A DNA stretch of 64,000 nt, taken from NCBI GenBank assembly GCA_030062745.1, contig CP099854.1:12782153-12846152 (forward strand), given 5' to 3'. This document shows, in pieces, positions 9,861 to 21,244 of this stretch. Both the position numbers and the translations under genes were made by a program. This DNA is from Capitulum mitella (Eukaryota; Arthropoda; Thecostraca; Pollicipedomorpha; Pollicipedidae). Every line of letters starts with the position of its first letter. The stretch's first letter is position 1. Below the pieces are notes generated by a model that did not search any database, had not been told where the DNA came from, and was given only the letters and a program-made list of their open reading frames with translations.

Positions 9861-12800
9861 AAATTCCCGGCCAGATTGGCCAGGGTGCAACTCTCTGGTC
9901 AGTTCAAGCATTCGCGAGGTTCTAGCTTTCCTTCACGTCCCCTTCACTTGTTGTTAGGCATGACAGTTTGAACTCCACTGCGACTTATGCTGATCCGCAT
10001 CAAATTACAGCTAACTAAATCCATATACCAACCCACTTCCCTTCTTTAGGTTTCGAAAATCACACATCGCTTCAAACACAAACGCCACGATTTTAAACAA
10101 GGACCACATATACAATAAGTAAAGGATTTTTTCGCTCCCTTGCCACTCTTCCTGCGCTTTCAGCTTATCAGTCTTCAACCAACCAGCGCCTTCGTTGCAA
10201 AATCTTTCAGCCTTGTCAAGGTACATAGCCTCTGATGCCAATGCCTTTGGTCAGCGACCGCACTGGCGAGACGCGGCCAGGCTGGCCAGAAGCTACCATA
10301 TGAATCGCAGAACACGCGAAGAAATTGCCCGGTTGGTGACGCTAGTAATGCAATGGCCGCGCCTGACGGGTATCGTGTCACGTAAACAAGCAAGCAGAAA
10401 CGTTAAAAATCCCTATACGAGCGTCTGGCGGCTGGTGGCTGTCGCAGCAGTGACGACGCAGTTTGTTCTGGGCGAAAAATGTGCGTTTCAGGTTTTTTCG
10501 TCCGAAGTCGTAAGTAGTACAAATCAACCTTGCATTGCAAACACCATACAACCACTATTACGACTGTTTTCCGTCAGTGTGAACGCTGTGTCAAAATCTT
10601 ACTGTTGACCCGAATATGATTAACTACGATGGTTCTGGGGCTGAATAAAAATATTCAGGTTATTCACATAGGTCTGATGTCTCTCGATATATCCCTAACG
10701 GGGTAATTTAAGTAACACAACGTGGTGTCAGGAATTTGTAGATAAGGATGAATATTCCATCGTCTGATGCGTGTAAAGGGGTGGAGCTTTTGTCAGGTGA
10801 ATCAAAAACCTCGATTATTATCTCAAGGCTATGTACATCACGACTGCGCCAAGGAAGAAAGTTGTGTGGTTGCGGGCGCCGCCCTCTTCCCTAGGCTGGT
10901 CTCTGTGAAACTATAAGTTATAGGAGCGATGACAGAGGGCAGTAGCAGCAGCGCGTGGTTCGAGTGCGGTTTCATTGTAAAAACTGGCTGGTAAACTTCA
11001 TTATGACACGTTATAGGTGACAACCATAGAGAATACTTGGTGTAAACGGATATTCTATATATGAACCTCATGTCAGCTTTCAACAAGGCAGGCTGAGATC
11101 AATATGAACGATCTCACGCTGGTGGCCGCCCACACCATCTGGAGCCCACACCATCAGGGGCCACCAACAACGATTCTGAGCTGTAAAACAATGACTTATT
11201 TGGTGTATATTTTGGGCTGTATTGCATGCTAAATGAATGACGTAAAGGTCCGTTTTACATAGCTTTTCAGTCAACTTACAAATGTTAGGTGATTTTATAG
11301 AGCCTCATAACATGGAACAATGTTTTTTCTTCTGAATCCCGTTGTTAAATCTAACACTAGACTGTTTGGTTTTCAATGTTTTGCCATTTTATCCAGATAG
11401 ATTGCGACGATGGTAGCGACATCTAGGAATAGGCGTAAAAACGATAGAATGGTTTCCCTGCTACTTTGGGTATAGTCTGAAATGACGGCCTACCTTTCTG
11501 CTTGAATATTACATAAACAGAAAACCACCGACATACGAAATATTAGCTTCCATATCGATGTGAAGAACCCGCGAACCCGCAGCAACACCGGAGCTTTTGC
11601 TCTTCGCAAGCATGGCACCAGCATTTTTCCTCGGAAACCTAATGTGCACAACCATGGCTACTTATTTGTTCACGGGAATGCAGTATAAATCTCAACATTT
11701 GTGATGGAAAAGTCTTCACGAATTTGTGACATTTTAAGCACAATGTATTCCCTAAACGTGAAGGCGAAATAGAATTAGCAGGGCTTACCTCATGACAGGA
11801 AAGATTTAGAAGATTAAATGGGACTTTTTGCAAAAAAAATCAAAATATGCCCTTGGCTGCTAAATTTTAGCAAAACTGCGGTATTTCTAACCACAGTTCG
11901 GTATTACCACATGTTAAAAACGATTGTAAGACTACATGAGAAGATTTTTCTAGGAAATAAATCCCAATTTTTTCTTGGTCATTACATTTCAGAAAAAACT
12001 GCGGCATTTATGACTACAGTTTGGTATATATGGGAAAATTCAACACAGATGTTTGGGATATTTTATTTCAACAGTTCTACGTCATTAGTTTCCATATCCA
12101 TTTCACCTTGTCTTCAACACTACCGTGCTGAGCATAACTGATGGTTTCTGGAAGTTTCCCAAGTTTTCACCCCATATTGAGATAAAACCGATTCTGTCAC
12201 AAGTGATCAGTCTGGAGAACTGATCAGCATTCAAATCTGAAGTCGCTGCCAGCTATACAACCGCGGTTCATGTTGTCCATGATGAGATGCCCGCGTACGA
12301 AATACCGTTACCGTGACTCGAATATCAGTTGGCATTCGTTTTGTTCTCGGTTGTTCCGATTTGATACGATCTGGCGTGAAACACGACACTTCCTATCTAT
12401 GCAGTGTTCTATGTTTAGAACAGCTAAATATAATTTTGTATGCGGCAACAAGTATCTTTACACCGGGAGCTGCTGTTCTTACGCAGTGGGAATGTGGCAG
12501 CTGTTGGTTAAGGCGAAACCTCTCGGAATTTCCACCAAAAAGTGGAGCTTTAAACAGAATCAGACTTTGATGGCAACCGTAAAAAACGCGCATTAATCGA
12601 TTCGATTGCCTAGGCACTAATGGGTTAATGTAACATATGTACAAGCTGTGCAGTTCTATACCAATAACGTCCAAGGCCTAGCTTGTACGAAAGTACTGAT
12701 CAGGACAGTCGTAAGTAAGAAGTACGAATGCTAAGGAAAGACATCCTTACTACCTAGATTCTCCAGCCGCCCAGATGTCGAATTTGGGACAGCGTACTTT

Positions 12801-13783
12801 TGCTTGATGTCCCAAGCCGAAATACGCTTGCATTTCAAATAAACTGCTTACGAAGCTTAATAAATGGAGTGGTAACCAAGAAATTAATGGCCAGGGCATG
12901 CGCACTCGGCAAACATTATGGTGATAAGTTTCCTACTTGGAATATTATATTCTATGCCCTTTTCCAAGCCTTTCCGAAACACAAACATGAGCACAAGGAG
13001 GCAAAGATGTACACAGTGAATGGCGCACGTCATATCTGTATGTACGTATGTAATGCCATTAAACGAAGGGAAGGCACTACGGTTTTTTAACCCATATCAG
13101 CATTCGCGTTCCTTTATTGGACAGTGAATTAAAAGATAAGACCAGACACATGACTTGATATGGTCAACAAAGTGCACCCAATTTCATTTGTATAGCAAAT
13201 CTGCTCCTGGTCTGTTACAAAACAAAACAAAAATTTACCCGGAGGTTTATCTCACTTCTCCCGGACCGGGTTCCCTCTGCTACAGGCCGCTTGCAACCGT
13301 CAGGTCCTGCGTCCTGACACGAGGTTGCACTTCGGGGTCACGGGTTTGTGAGAAGACTCCAGTAGGGTGTTAATATCTTGCCAGCGGCGAAAAAGCGATG
13401 TGATGTTACCAATGAAGATTTTTGGAACTGAAAGAAATGTTGATGGATTTTACGAACAGTTCATAAATGACAGTGAACAGTATCATGGACGCATGGCTGG
13501 CAAGGTTGCAATTCTTGAGATGCACAGTACTGAGGGATATCGACCGACATCCCTTTACAATGTACAAGGCACAAGGAAAAAGTAATGGTGCCAGGAGTAA
13601 CGACGTAGTTTCAACGTCATGCATCGCACAAGAAGACTTCTGTTTTCACCCAGACATGTCAGAAATGAAGAGAGAACGACAAGGAAAAACCTGGATTTGT
13701 GAAGGAAGCAATAAGAAATACTGGCAATAACTCCGCCTTTGATGTGTATATAAATACACATCGTTAACATCGAACATTCCCAT
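9861..13783. other. no gene recognised
   Basis: AT-richer sequence with only short frames and no motifs I recognise. No tandem array or transposon end stands out before the TTAA element at 13784. Confidence 0.4.
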
Positions 13784-15004
13784 TTAACCCTATTCCCGGA
13801 GGGCTAGACGGTATGGCCGATTCCCGGCAGGGGGGGCGGATTCGGCCCCCCCCCTGAGATCTCGAGAACTACTTATCTGATTTCATCGCAACAAACGGCA
13901 ATCGATTTGCCGTGACGTGAACTACATTTTGATAAAAAGAAATTTTCAAAATTTTGAAATTTGTGGATACAGGGGGGCAAAAATGTCAAAATGGGGGGTA
14001 CTTTTGGACTTCTTATAACTCCGTTGTTTATGGACCGATTTCGATGAAACTGGCATGAATCAAGAGATTATGGATAGGGCTTTTACCATGGGTATGCAAA
14101 TTTAAAATTTTGAGAAAATTCATGGGCGTTCACAGGGTTTCAAAAATAGGGGGATTAGTTTTCTAATAACGGAATGAACAAAAGAGGCCAAAACACTTTT
14201 TTAGCTTCTGCTAGTCATGTTATGCTAAAGAAGTACAAATCGCATTACAACGTTTGTATAATGTTAGCATAGGCGGTGCCAGGGACATAAAAAAGGGGGA
14301 ACTGTCATGGTCACACATTCTTCAGATCAACTTGTGACCTTTGACCTTAAATAACCTCCAGTGACCTTGGGGTCACCTGGAATGATGTCGTGTGCATTCA
14401 ATATTATCTGTTAACGTTTTTAATTTATTAAATTCACTCTATTCCAAAAAATTCATTTTTTGGCTTTTGCGATATAGGGTACGCGCACTGACATTTTAGG
14501 TCATAGCTCCGTGACCCGACCTGATATCAAGCTGAAACTTGGTACACTAGTAGAGGGCACCTTTCTACGTCATACGTATTCCGGGTTTGGCATTTGAAAA
14601 AAACGGCGCCGAAATTATTGCAAAAAAACAAAGTTTGACTTTTGACCTTGACTTGACCTTGCAAAGTGACCTCAGATAAACAAATTTAAATACGCACATT
14701 GCCCAACTATTTAGCTATACATTCATATAAAGTTTTAAGTTCTAGCTCTAAAACTCTGTTTTTGGTAGACATTTTCCTTTTACCCTCAACATGGCCAAAA
14801 ATGACCTGAGGTGCCTCCCAAAAACGTTGCCTGGCTCCGCCCCTGAGCAAAATAGAATTTCGAAATTTTGTCACGGCGCGTAGAAGGAATAGCTAGGAAA
14901 AGTCACCAAGTTTCGTGAAGCTGCGTCAAAAAGCCTGGAATTGGCAAGCAAAAAACCCGAGGGGGGGCGGATTCCGCCCCCCCCCCTGCCGGGAATAGGG
15001 TTAA
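13784..15004. mobile_element. TTAA-target (piggyBac-type) non-autonomous transposon, copy 1
   Basis: The element body 13788-15000 (1213 bp) is flanked by TTAA at 13784-13787 and 15001-15004. It starts CCCTATTCCCGG and ends CCGGGAATAGGG, so it has terminal inverted repeats, extended inside by G-rich/C-rich runs (GGGGGGGCGGATTC and complement). It has no transposase frame. The TTAA duplication and CCC terminus fit the piggyBac superfamily; Kolobok-type elements also use TTAA. Two further copies are in this window. Confidence 0.88.
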
Positions 15005-15812
15005 AGAGGTTATTGTGCTGCAGGGGCACCGAGCTATAGTACGAAGCCACGGCCTTCAGGGAGGCTCGGATTCCGAGGAGTTCAAGTTAACCCCGTCACC
15101 GTGCAACAGCGCGGGGTTCTCCCGGAAAATTTTGTCCACCTCTTCAAAAACTAACCTCCCAGGGTGGCCCGGGCAAGCTCCACCACACTGGCATGCAAGT
15201 GCCCTTAACCCAGCCCAACAGAAGAATGTGATGGGGGGTTCGCCGGGGTGTGATGAAAACCACCGCGGAGGTTGGGTTTGCATACGAGAAGCTGCTATAG
15301 CAGCTTCTTGTGTGCTCCCAACTCCCGAGTGACGTCTTCGTTGAACCCGATTCCCTCCCAGCAGAAGATCGCGTTCCGGCAATGGTTCCACATATGTCTC
15401 CAAGCCTAGCCATTATTCATCCTACACCTGCGAGCTGCAGCTCCTCCCCGGGAAGGCTATGACCTCATGTGGCACAAAATGAGCATTTTTGGTCGGGCCG
15501 AACTTCCTCCTGACGGTGCTGTCTCAAACAGGGAGGTGGGACCTAACCGCACTCTCTATATTTGCTACGCCCCACAAGCACTACTGGCACTGTCTCCACC
15601 CTGTCCCTCGCCCTCCCGCCTGTTGAGAGTGCCGGCCGACGCGCCCCTTCGTCCAGATGCGCTCTCCGATTGGTCGCCATCGGCTACCTGGAAGAAGAAA
15701 AAGAGGCAGTGTTGTTGGTAGTGCGGCCTTTTTCATGACGTTACACTCAACACAGAGATGGAGGTCCCTCATCATGAAACCATATTTCACGAGTCCAGGC
15801 GCAGATGATCAA
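15005..15812. other. no gene recognised
   Basis: Overlapping frames of about 90-115 codons on both strands at 15015-15413 show no family motif. Nothing further is supported. Confidence 0.4.
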
Positions 15813-15857
15813 GGTTAGGTTAGGTCAGGCTAAGCTAGGTGAAGCTAGTTTAGGTAT
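15813..15857. repeat. degenerate TTAGG-like (arthropod telomere-type) tract
   Basis: Nine pentamers in register: GGTTA GGTTA GGTCA GGCTA, then AGCTA GGTGA AGCTA GTTTA GGTAT. The first two are exact. (TTAGG)n is the ancestral arthropod telomere repeat; an interstitial degenerate relic is the plain reading, but chance is possible at this length. Confidence 0.5.
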
Positions 15858-16129
15858 GCAGCCCTTAGAGAACCGGCATTCCTCCTATTGAGGAGAGGTA
15901 TGCGGCCCACAGAGAGCTGGAGTGGCGCTCACAGAGACCTGGTAGGATCCCCAGAGAGACCTGTTATTCTGCCAAGGATCCTGTTATGACGGATCGCAGG
16001 CAGGTCTTGCCCTCATGGAGCGCATGCTCCCACTGCCGCTCTTTTCCGGGTGTCGCCCCTAGCAGAAATCTAAACCTTTTTTAGAAGTATTGATAGCTGT
16101 GCCCCAAACAGTTGGAATCAGTGATTTGC

Positions 16130-16345
16130 GACGTCGATATTTTCCGTCAATGTTTTGAGTGTGAATATTTTTGTGAAATCGATGTTTTGCGTGTCGATAT
16201 TTTGCAGTGTCGATGCCTCATTCGCTGAGTCGATATTCTGCGTGTCGATATTTCGCTTGCCAACATTTCGCTTGCCGATAGTTTGCGGTCGGCATTTTGT
16301 CTAATGATATGTAGCTTACTGATACTTTGTCTTGTAATCGTTCCG
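16130..16345. repeat. degenerate short tandem repeat, GTCGATATTTTGCGT-like
   Basis: About twelve variants of a 15-20-bp word (GTCGATATTTTGCGT, GTCGATATTTCGCTT, GCCGATAGTTTGCGG) follow each other. The tract lies just before a GC-rich block and upstream of the PhnZ-like gene. Confidence 0.65.
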
Positions 16346-16974
16346 CAATGGAGCGCGAAATCTGCTCTCCGCGGAGCGCTACCCGATCCCGTCGTTCGTC
16401 TGACGCGCCGTGGCTCACTCGAGACGGGCTCTGCTCGACGCTGCGGCGGACTAACCGCTGGCGTAGGGCGCACAGTGGGCGCTGCTGGGGCTACAGGCGG
16501 CGCGGCTGGCGACCGCGGGTGGTGGACAGCGGCGCCGCGGACGGGCCGGCATGGAACGGCGCACCCACCCATCCGAGGGAGAGTGCATAATGCCATACTT
16601 TTAGGTACATGCACGTTTGCACCCACGTGTATTTCCGATACGATGCGTTACCAATCCGATATGCGCTCGCCAATATGGGCGCACACACGCATCTGCCGCA
16701 CATCTGCTACAGCCGCCCTCTCGGCATCAATTCAGCTTGGAAGCAGCGCACGGTTGACGTGTGGAGACCAGGCTACTCGGCGTCCGAGCAGCTAGGAGAC
16801 GGCAGGCCGGTAGCACGTGGCGCCCCCTGGCTGCGCCTGTGTCAGTGCTGAGTAGCCCGGCGCCGGCTAATGTCAACAGACAGACCCAAGGACGCGGACC
16901 GTCTGTCAGTACTTCGGAAACAGCCCCCGAACGCGCCCACTGACCTTCGGAAGCCGCGGTCGGGTTCACCTGTT
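16346..16974. other. GC- and CpG-rich block upstream of the PhnZ-like gene
   Basis: Dense in CG (for example CTCCGCGGAGCG near 16366-16377). No protein family is recognised. It could hold a promoter or 5' untranslated exon of the gene at 18049, but no TATA box or confident donor was seen. Confidence 0.35.
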
Positions 16975-17481
16975 CTGGAGGCCCTGACTGTGTCTCTCGC
17001 CGGCCGCCATGTTCTGGACGCCCTGAACGTGTCTCTGGGCCGTCTCCATATTCTGGAGACCCTGACTGTGTCTCTGGCCGGTCTCTATGTTCTGCCCGCC
17101 CTGGCTGCGCCACTGGTCGGCTCTCATGTTGTGAAGGTCCTGACTGCGCCCCTGGCCGGCCTCCATGTTCTGCCGGCCCTGACTGCACCCCTGGTCAGTC
17201 CCCATGTTCTGCCGGTCCTGGCTGCGCCCCTGGCCGGTCTCCATGTTCTGCCGGCCCTGACTGCACCCCTGGTCAGTCCCCATGTTCTGCCGGTCCTGGC
17301 TGCGCCCCTGGCCGGCCTCCATGTTCTGCCGGCCCTGGCTGCGCCCCTGGCCGGCCTCCATGTTCTACTGGCGCTGGCTGCGCCGTTGGTCGGCTCCACG
17401 TTTTGCCGACCCTGGCGGCGCCCCTGGTTGGATTTCCGTGTTTTGGAGACCCTGACGGCGCCCCTGACCGGTTCGCCCTTG
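16975..17481. repeat. 39-bp minisatellite, 13 units
   Basis: The unit reads CTGGCTGCGCCCCTGGCCGG then TCTCCATGTTCTGCCGGCC. Thirteen units with 70-100% similarity run without a break; two alternating variants in the middle (with or without GTCAGTCCC) give a 78-bp higher-order period. A multiple-of-three unit keeps frames open on both strands, so the 230-codon frame across it is not counted as a gene. Confidence 0.93.
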
Positions 17482-17811
17482 TTTGACTGCGCCTCGGGTG
17501 CCGAGGCCGGAGATCGGGCGGGCTCCAGCGACGTGCCGACGGTGTCCGTTGCCGCCGTCTGAGCGGGAGTGCGGCGCGGGACCAGCCGGGCTGCCGACGG
17601 ACGGTCGGCCGAGCCACGGGACCAGCCGGGACCCCGCTTGGTGAGAGTCCACGGCCGCCAGCATGTCGCCGCTGTCCGGCCGCCATCGTGTGTGAAATAG
17701 CTGCACCAATGATCGCGTCTGGCGGTGTCCCAGAGGCGATCAGTCAGGTATGTGACTACTCAAGACTTAATCACGATCGTCACGGCTCTCCAGCTGTGAT
17801 GCCGTTTGCGT

Positions 17812-18048
17812 GCTCCAGAGATGTAACGTTTGCGACTGTTCCAGAGGCGATACGATTTCGACTGCTCCAGGAACGGCTGAGTTTGTAGCTGCTCCAGAGG
17901 TTTGGCTGCTCTGGAGGTGCCGATGTTTTTGACGTTTTAGAGGTGACGACGTTTTTGGCTGCTCTAGAGGCGACGACGTTTGTTACAGTTCCAGAGATGG
18001 TTCCAGTCGTGGCCGTTCCGGAAGTGATGACGTTCGTGACTTCCACAG
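17812..18048. repeat. about 27-bp degenerate tandem repeat ending at a splice acceptor
   Basis: Units begin TCCAGAGGCGATACG-like (TCCAGAGATGTAACG, TCTAGAGGCGACGACG, TCCGGAAGTGATGACG) and recur about every 26-27 bp. The last copy, TCCACAGGCGACACG, contains the AG acceptor of the PhnZ-like exon and its first coding bases. The repeat therefore overlaps the splice junction. Confidence 0.75.
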
Positions 18049-19520
18049 GCGACACGCGCCCGCAGATGACGCCCGAGGAGGCAGAAGCGGCCGTGGACGC
18101 CGTGTTCGGGCTGTTCGTCAGCCTGGGCAGCGGCGATTACATCGGCGAGGCCGTGTCGCAGCAGCAGCACGCCCTGCAGGCGGCCGACGCCGCCCGCCGA
18201 GAGGGTTGTCCCGATGAGGTACAGCGCTTTGTCCAGAGAGGTACAATTAACTGTCCAGAGGTACACTACACTGTCCAAAGGTACAATGCACTGTCCAGAG
18301 GTACACCACACTGTCCAAAGGTACAGTGCACCGTCCAGAGGAACACTACACTGTCCATAGATACACTTCACTGTCCGGAGGCACAGTATACTCTGGAGGT
18401 ACAGGACACTGGAGGTTCACGTGTATCGTACAGTGTCAAACATGCCATACAATGGCATGTATGGAGTGTAAGTCGTCCATGCGTCCGCTAATGTCCAGAG
18501 GAGTTGAAACACTGTCCACCGGAGGCTTAGCAAATTGATGTACATTGCACTGCATGGAGAATGTGCAGCACACCGAAGGTACGCTGTACAGAGAAAGCAC
18601 ATCGCATTGTCTAACTGTACAGCATACTACGCTGAAGAGGTGCATTGCACTGTCCACAGGAGGTATATTACGTTGTTGATTGTTGTTACATTACATTACA
18701 TTGTAGGTCCCACCCTGATGATCTGCTCCTGTCCTGCTCAGGTTGTGCTGGCGGCGCTTCTGCATGACATCGGCCACCTCGTCGGCCAATCGGAGAACGC
18801 CGAACGAATGATCACCGATGACGTCACGCTCGGCGTGGCCAATCACGAGCGGCTCGGGGCGGAGTTTCTGCGCGGTCTCGGGTTTCCGGAAGTCGTGGCG
18901 CATCTCGTGGAAAACCATGTCGAAGCCAAGCGTTATCTGACATTTAAGGACAAAAACTACTTCAATAGTAAGTTGGATCGGGGCCGAGTTTCTTGATCCA
19001 CTTTGGAGATGAGCAAGTTCCCCTACTGTCCGCTAGGATGGTCAATGACACTCCAGTCATGTTTGCTCTCGTGAGCAGTGACGCTCACGCCTCTGGTGAG
19101 CAATGGCGTTGTTTCTGAGTGCGCTCTGGTGACCAGTGACATCATCTCTGACGGCTGACCATCTCTGAGTATGCTCTGTTGACTGGCGACATCCTCTCGG
19201 AGTCACCTCTGTTGACCGGTGACGCCCTCGCGAAGTCATATCTGGTGACCGGTGACGCCCTCGCGGAGTCCGTCTGGTGATTGGTGACACTGGTGCTGTC
19301 TGCAGACCTGTCGGCCGCCAGCCGCGGCACGCTGGTGCACCAGGGAGGTCCCATGAGCCCAGAGCAGGCGCGCCGCTTTGAGAGTTCGCCGCACTTCACC
19401 ACTATCCTGCGCATGCGCGCCTGGGACGAGGCGGCCAAGGAGCCGACTGTGGCCGGCGGCCCCCTCAGCCTGTACCGCCACATGTGCCGCGATCTCCTGG
19501 TGCGCCACAGCGCCAGCTAA
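18049..19520 (+). CDS. PhnZ-like HD-domain diiron oxygenase (2-amino-1-hydroxyethylphosphonate dioxygenase-like), three exons
   Basis: Exons 18049-18218, 18742-18967 and 19306-19520 have AG/GT borders and matching phases (second exon 75 codons+1, third completes Asn and ends TAA). From the ATG at 18066 the protein is 197 residues, near the family size. All six metal ligands known for bacterial PhnZ have counterparts: His35, His59-Asp60 (LLHDIGHL), His86 (NHERLG), His110 (ENHVEAKRYL) and Asp167 (RAWDEAAK). The GDYIGEAVSQ segment holds Tyr25 and Glu28, equivalent to PhnZ's Tyr24 and Glu27. The bacterial enzyme cleaves a C-P bond of a hydroxylated phosphonate to glycine and phosphate with O2; the animal substrate is inferred, not shown. 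The frame stays open upstream of the acceptor, so an earlier coding exon is possible. Minisatellites occupy both introns and the upstream flank. Confidence 0.9.
18226..18660. repeat. 20-bp tandem repeat filling intron 1 of the PhnZ-like gene
   Basis: About ten units of CACTGTCCAGAGGTACAATG at 18226-18430, decaying into scattered variants to about 18660. The array begins within about 10 bases of the donor at 18219. Its core CAGAGGTACA resembles the real exon-intron junction GATGAG|GTACAG, so nearly every unit carries a donor-like sequence. Confidence 0.85.
19055..19305. repeat. about 38-bp degenerate repeat filling intron 2 of the PhnZ-like gene
   Basis: Variants of TCTGGTGACCGGTGACGCC plus TCGCGGAGT recur about six times and run to within about 25 bases of the AG acceptor at 19304-19305. 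Confidence 0.75.
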
Positions 19521-20112
19521 CGTCGCCAGAGAGCCAGGACCGCCGCTGGAAGCCGCCGGAATGCCAGACAACGGGGATAGTTATATGGACATGGGCGACA
19601 TTCCGGGCTACCAGAGCCTGTTTCGGGCTAGGTGTGGGGAACTTGGTATGGGACGAAAGGTTTTTGCCCTATCGGTCTGGCAGTCTCATTAAACTGTTAA
19701 AGGGTGTATATGGCCTATGGCGAATTAGAAAAAAATAGTCGTTGTTTTATGACAGTGCTTGATCGTGATAGGCAACTTGCAATGATTTTTTTTACTCGGA
19801 GTTAAATGCATCTCTTCTGAAATGTCCGTTGCTCTAGTTCTACTTTCGGTACCTTATGTCAGTTGCTGACAACAGCTCCGTACCATCACTTCATCCTTGT
19901 TGCGAAAATGGCAAGGCAGTGGCAATAAAAAAGTAAGCAAGAGTCGTTATTGTGTCGGCATTTGTATTTTGCACTGCACAACGAGCGATGTGTTCATTTG
20001 GTCGTCGGGTGTTATCAGCAATTTTTGTAATATTTACTTCATTTGGACATTGTTGCATGTCCAGCCAATGATGTCAGTCACCCCATCGTTTGGAGCGCTG
20101 CCACTTGCCTTC
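19521..20112. other. 3' flank of the PhnZ-like gene; no gene
   Basis: Possible poly(A) signals are ATTAAA near 19687 and AATAAA near 19924. No coding signal. Confidence 0.4.
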
Positions 20113-20252
20113 TCATTGGTGTTCCGTGGTGTGCGTGTGTAGCGCCGCTTCAGGTGCCCGTGGCACGGATTTTCGCATTTTTGTGGCATTGCCCTTCATT
20201 TTTGAACCGTACCCCTTCCTCCCACAAACTCTTCGTCCGTACAGGGCGCACG
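20113..20252. repeat. duplicated 5' flank of tRNA-Phe copy 1
   Basis: Matches the reverse complement of 28208-28345, next to the tRNA-Phe pseudogene. Shared words include CTTCTCATTGG, TTCCGTGGTG, CGTGTGTAG, CTTCAGGTG and GTGGCAT in the same order. The tRNA and its flank were therefore copied together, in inverted orientation. Confidence 0.75.
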
Positions 20253-20325
20253 GCCGAAATAGCTCAGTTGGGAGAGCGTTAGACTGAAGATCTAAAGGTC
20301 CCCGGTTCGATCCCGGGTTTCGGCA
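20253..20325 (+). tRNA. tRNA-Phe: tRNA-Phe(GAA), copy 1
   Basis: A 73-base tRNA with discriminator A. Acceptor GCCGAAA pairs with TTTCGGC, the anticodon arm is TTAGA-CTGAAGA-TCTAA (anticodon GAA), and the T arm is CCCGG-TTCGATC-CCGGG. The A box (TAGCTCAGTTGG) and B box (GGTTCGATCCC) are intact and a TTTT Pol III terminator follows at 20327. No intron; CCA is not encoded, as expected for a nuclear tRNA. Confidence 0.97.
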
Positions 20326-20659
20326 GTTTTCAAATAAGCATGAAATCCTTAGCCTCGTATTGTCAGGCGGTAAGATACGAATTTTCGATTTCAATGGCAA
20401 TTTTAGATTTGATATGGACGGAAATATTTCGCCGCTTTCCACCTAACTGGGCTGGCGAGGGAGATGACTCCTCCCATTTGTCTATCCCGAGAACCAACTG
20501 ATGCAACTGTCACTGTTCAGCGTAAGGATTTCAATATTCCGTGCCTTTTGTCCTCAGTCCTTCACATTTGGGAGTTGATTGAATCATTTCTTTACATGTA
20601 ATGAATTTCTGAAACATGCTCCCTCGCGCCTCACTTTCTTGTAGACGAAGTTTGACATG
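20326..20659. repeat. spacer between tRNA-Phe 1 and 2, inverted at 25453-25773
   Basis: The spacer matches the reverse complement of the spacer between the two minus-strand tRNA-Phe genes. Examples are GTTTTCAAATAAGCATGAAA, TGGGCTGG.GAGGGA, GAGAACCAA.TGAT, AAGGATTTCA and GAAACATGCTCCCTC in order. The whole tRNA pair is thus an inverted duplication. Confidence 0.85.
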
Positions 20660-20732
20660 GCCGAAATAGCTCAGTTGGGAGAGCGTTAGACTGAAGATCT
20701 AAAGGTCCCCGGTTCGATCCCGGGTTTCGGCA
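20660..20732 (+). tRNA. tRNA-Phe: tRNA-Phe(GAA), copy 2
   Basis: Identical to copy 1 over all 73 bases, with all stems paired and a TTTT terminator immediately downstream. It sits 334 bases after copy 1 on the same strand. Confidence 0.97.
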
Positions 20733-20939
20733 GTTTTCAAAATATAATACTCGGAAGAGTTGATTCTTCACGTTAACAATGGGGCAAAAAATGTCAATTC
20801 GGTATTAAATAGCGTATTACGCCACGTTCTAGGTAACGATGGTCTGACAGTTCTGACGCCCATCCCCTCCATCTCGACAAGTAAGACGAACGGTCAGCTT
20901 TCGATGGTTCTGCTCGCAATCACTAGTCATTAAACCTTT

Positions 20940-21190
20940 TCTCATTCAATTTTAGAAATAGCGCACTCATTTCAACAATAAGCGAGATGGATTCCGGCCA
21001 TTCGGCGTAGTGCAGCCTAGTTAAAATAATCAGTACGCAATTTAGCACAGGAGCACACAATGCAGCAACAAGGGCAACCGATTTCGGCGGAACCGCATTT
21101 GAGGCTGAAATCAACCAATTTAGGCATAGTCCAACGAATTCAAGTATTGTGATAACGACACGCCTGGGTGCTGATTTCAATTTAAGTTGC
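20940..21190 (-). repeat. dispersed repeat X, inverted copy
   Basis: The reverse complement matches 24355-24620; shared blocks are GCCTAAATTGGTTGATTTC, GCGGTTCCGCCGAAATCGGTTGCC (in parts) and TGTGCTGATTATTT. Both copies contain degenerate GCCGAAATC-like repetition. They lie symmetrically between the two tRNA pairs. Confidence 0.75.
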
Positions 21191-21244
21191 TGCAACAGCA
21201 GCGGAGTTCTAGTGATCACATAGTCAGAAGAGCTTAAACGGAGC

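Noticed and set aside
13784-15004. Coding capacity of the TTAA element
   Set aside because: No frame in any of the three copies resembles a piggyBac transposase; it is non-autonomous.
16870-17562. 230-codon frame of 13-residue repeats
   Set aside because: Open on both strands because of the 39-bp unit; no start context or splice support.
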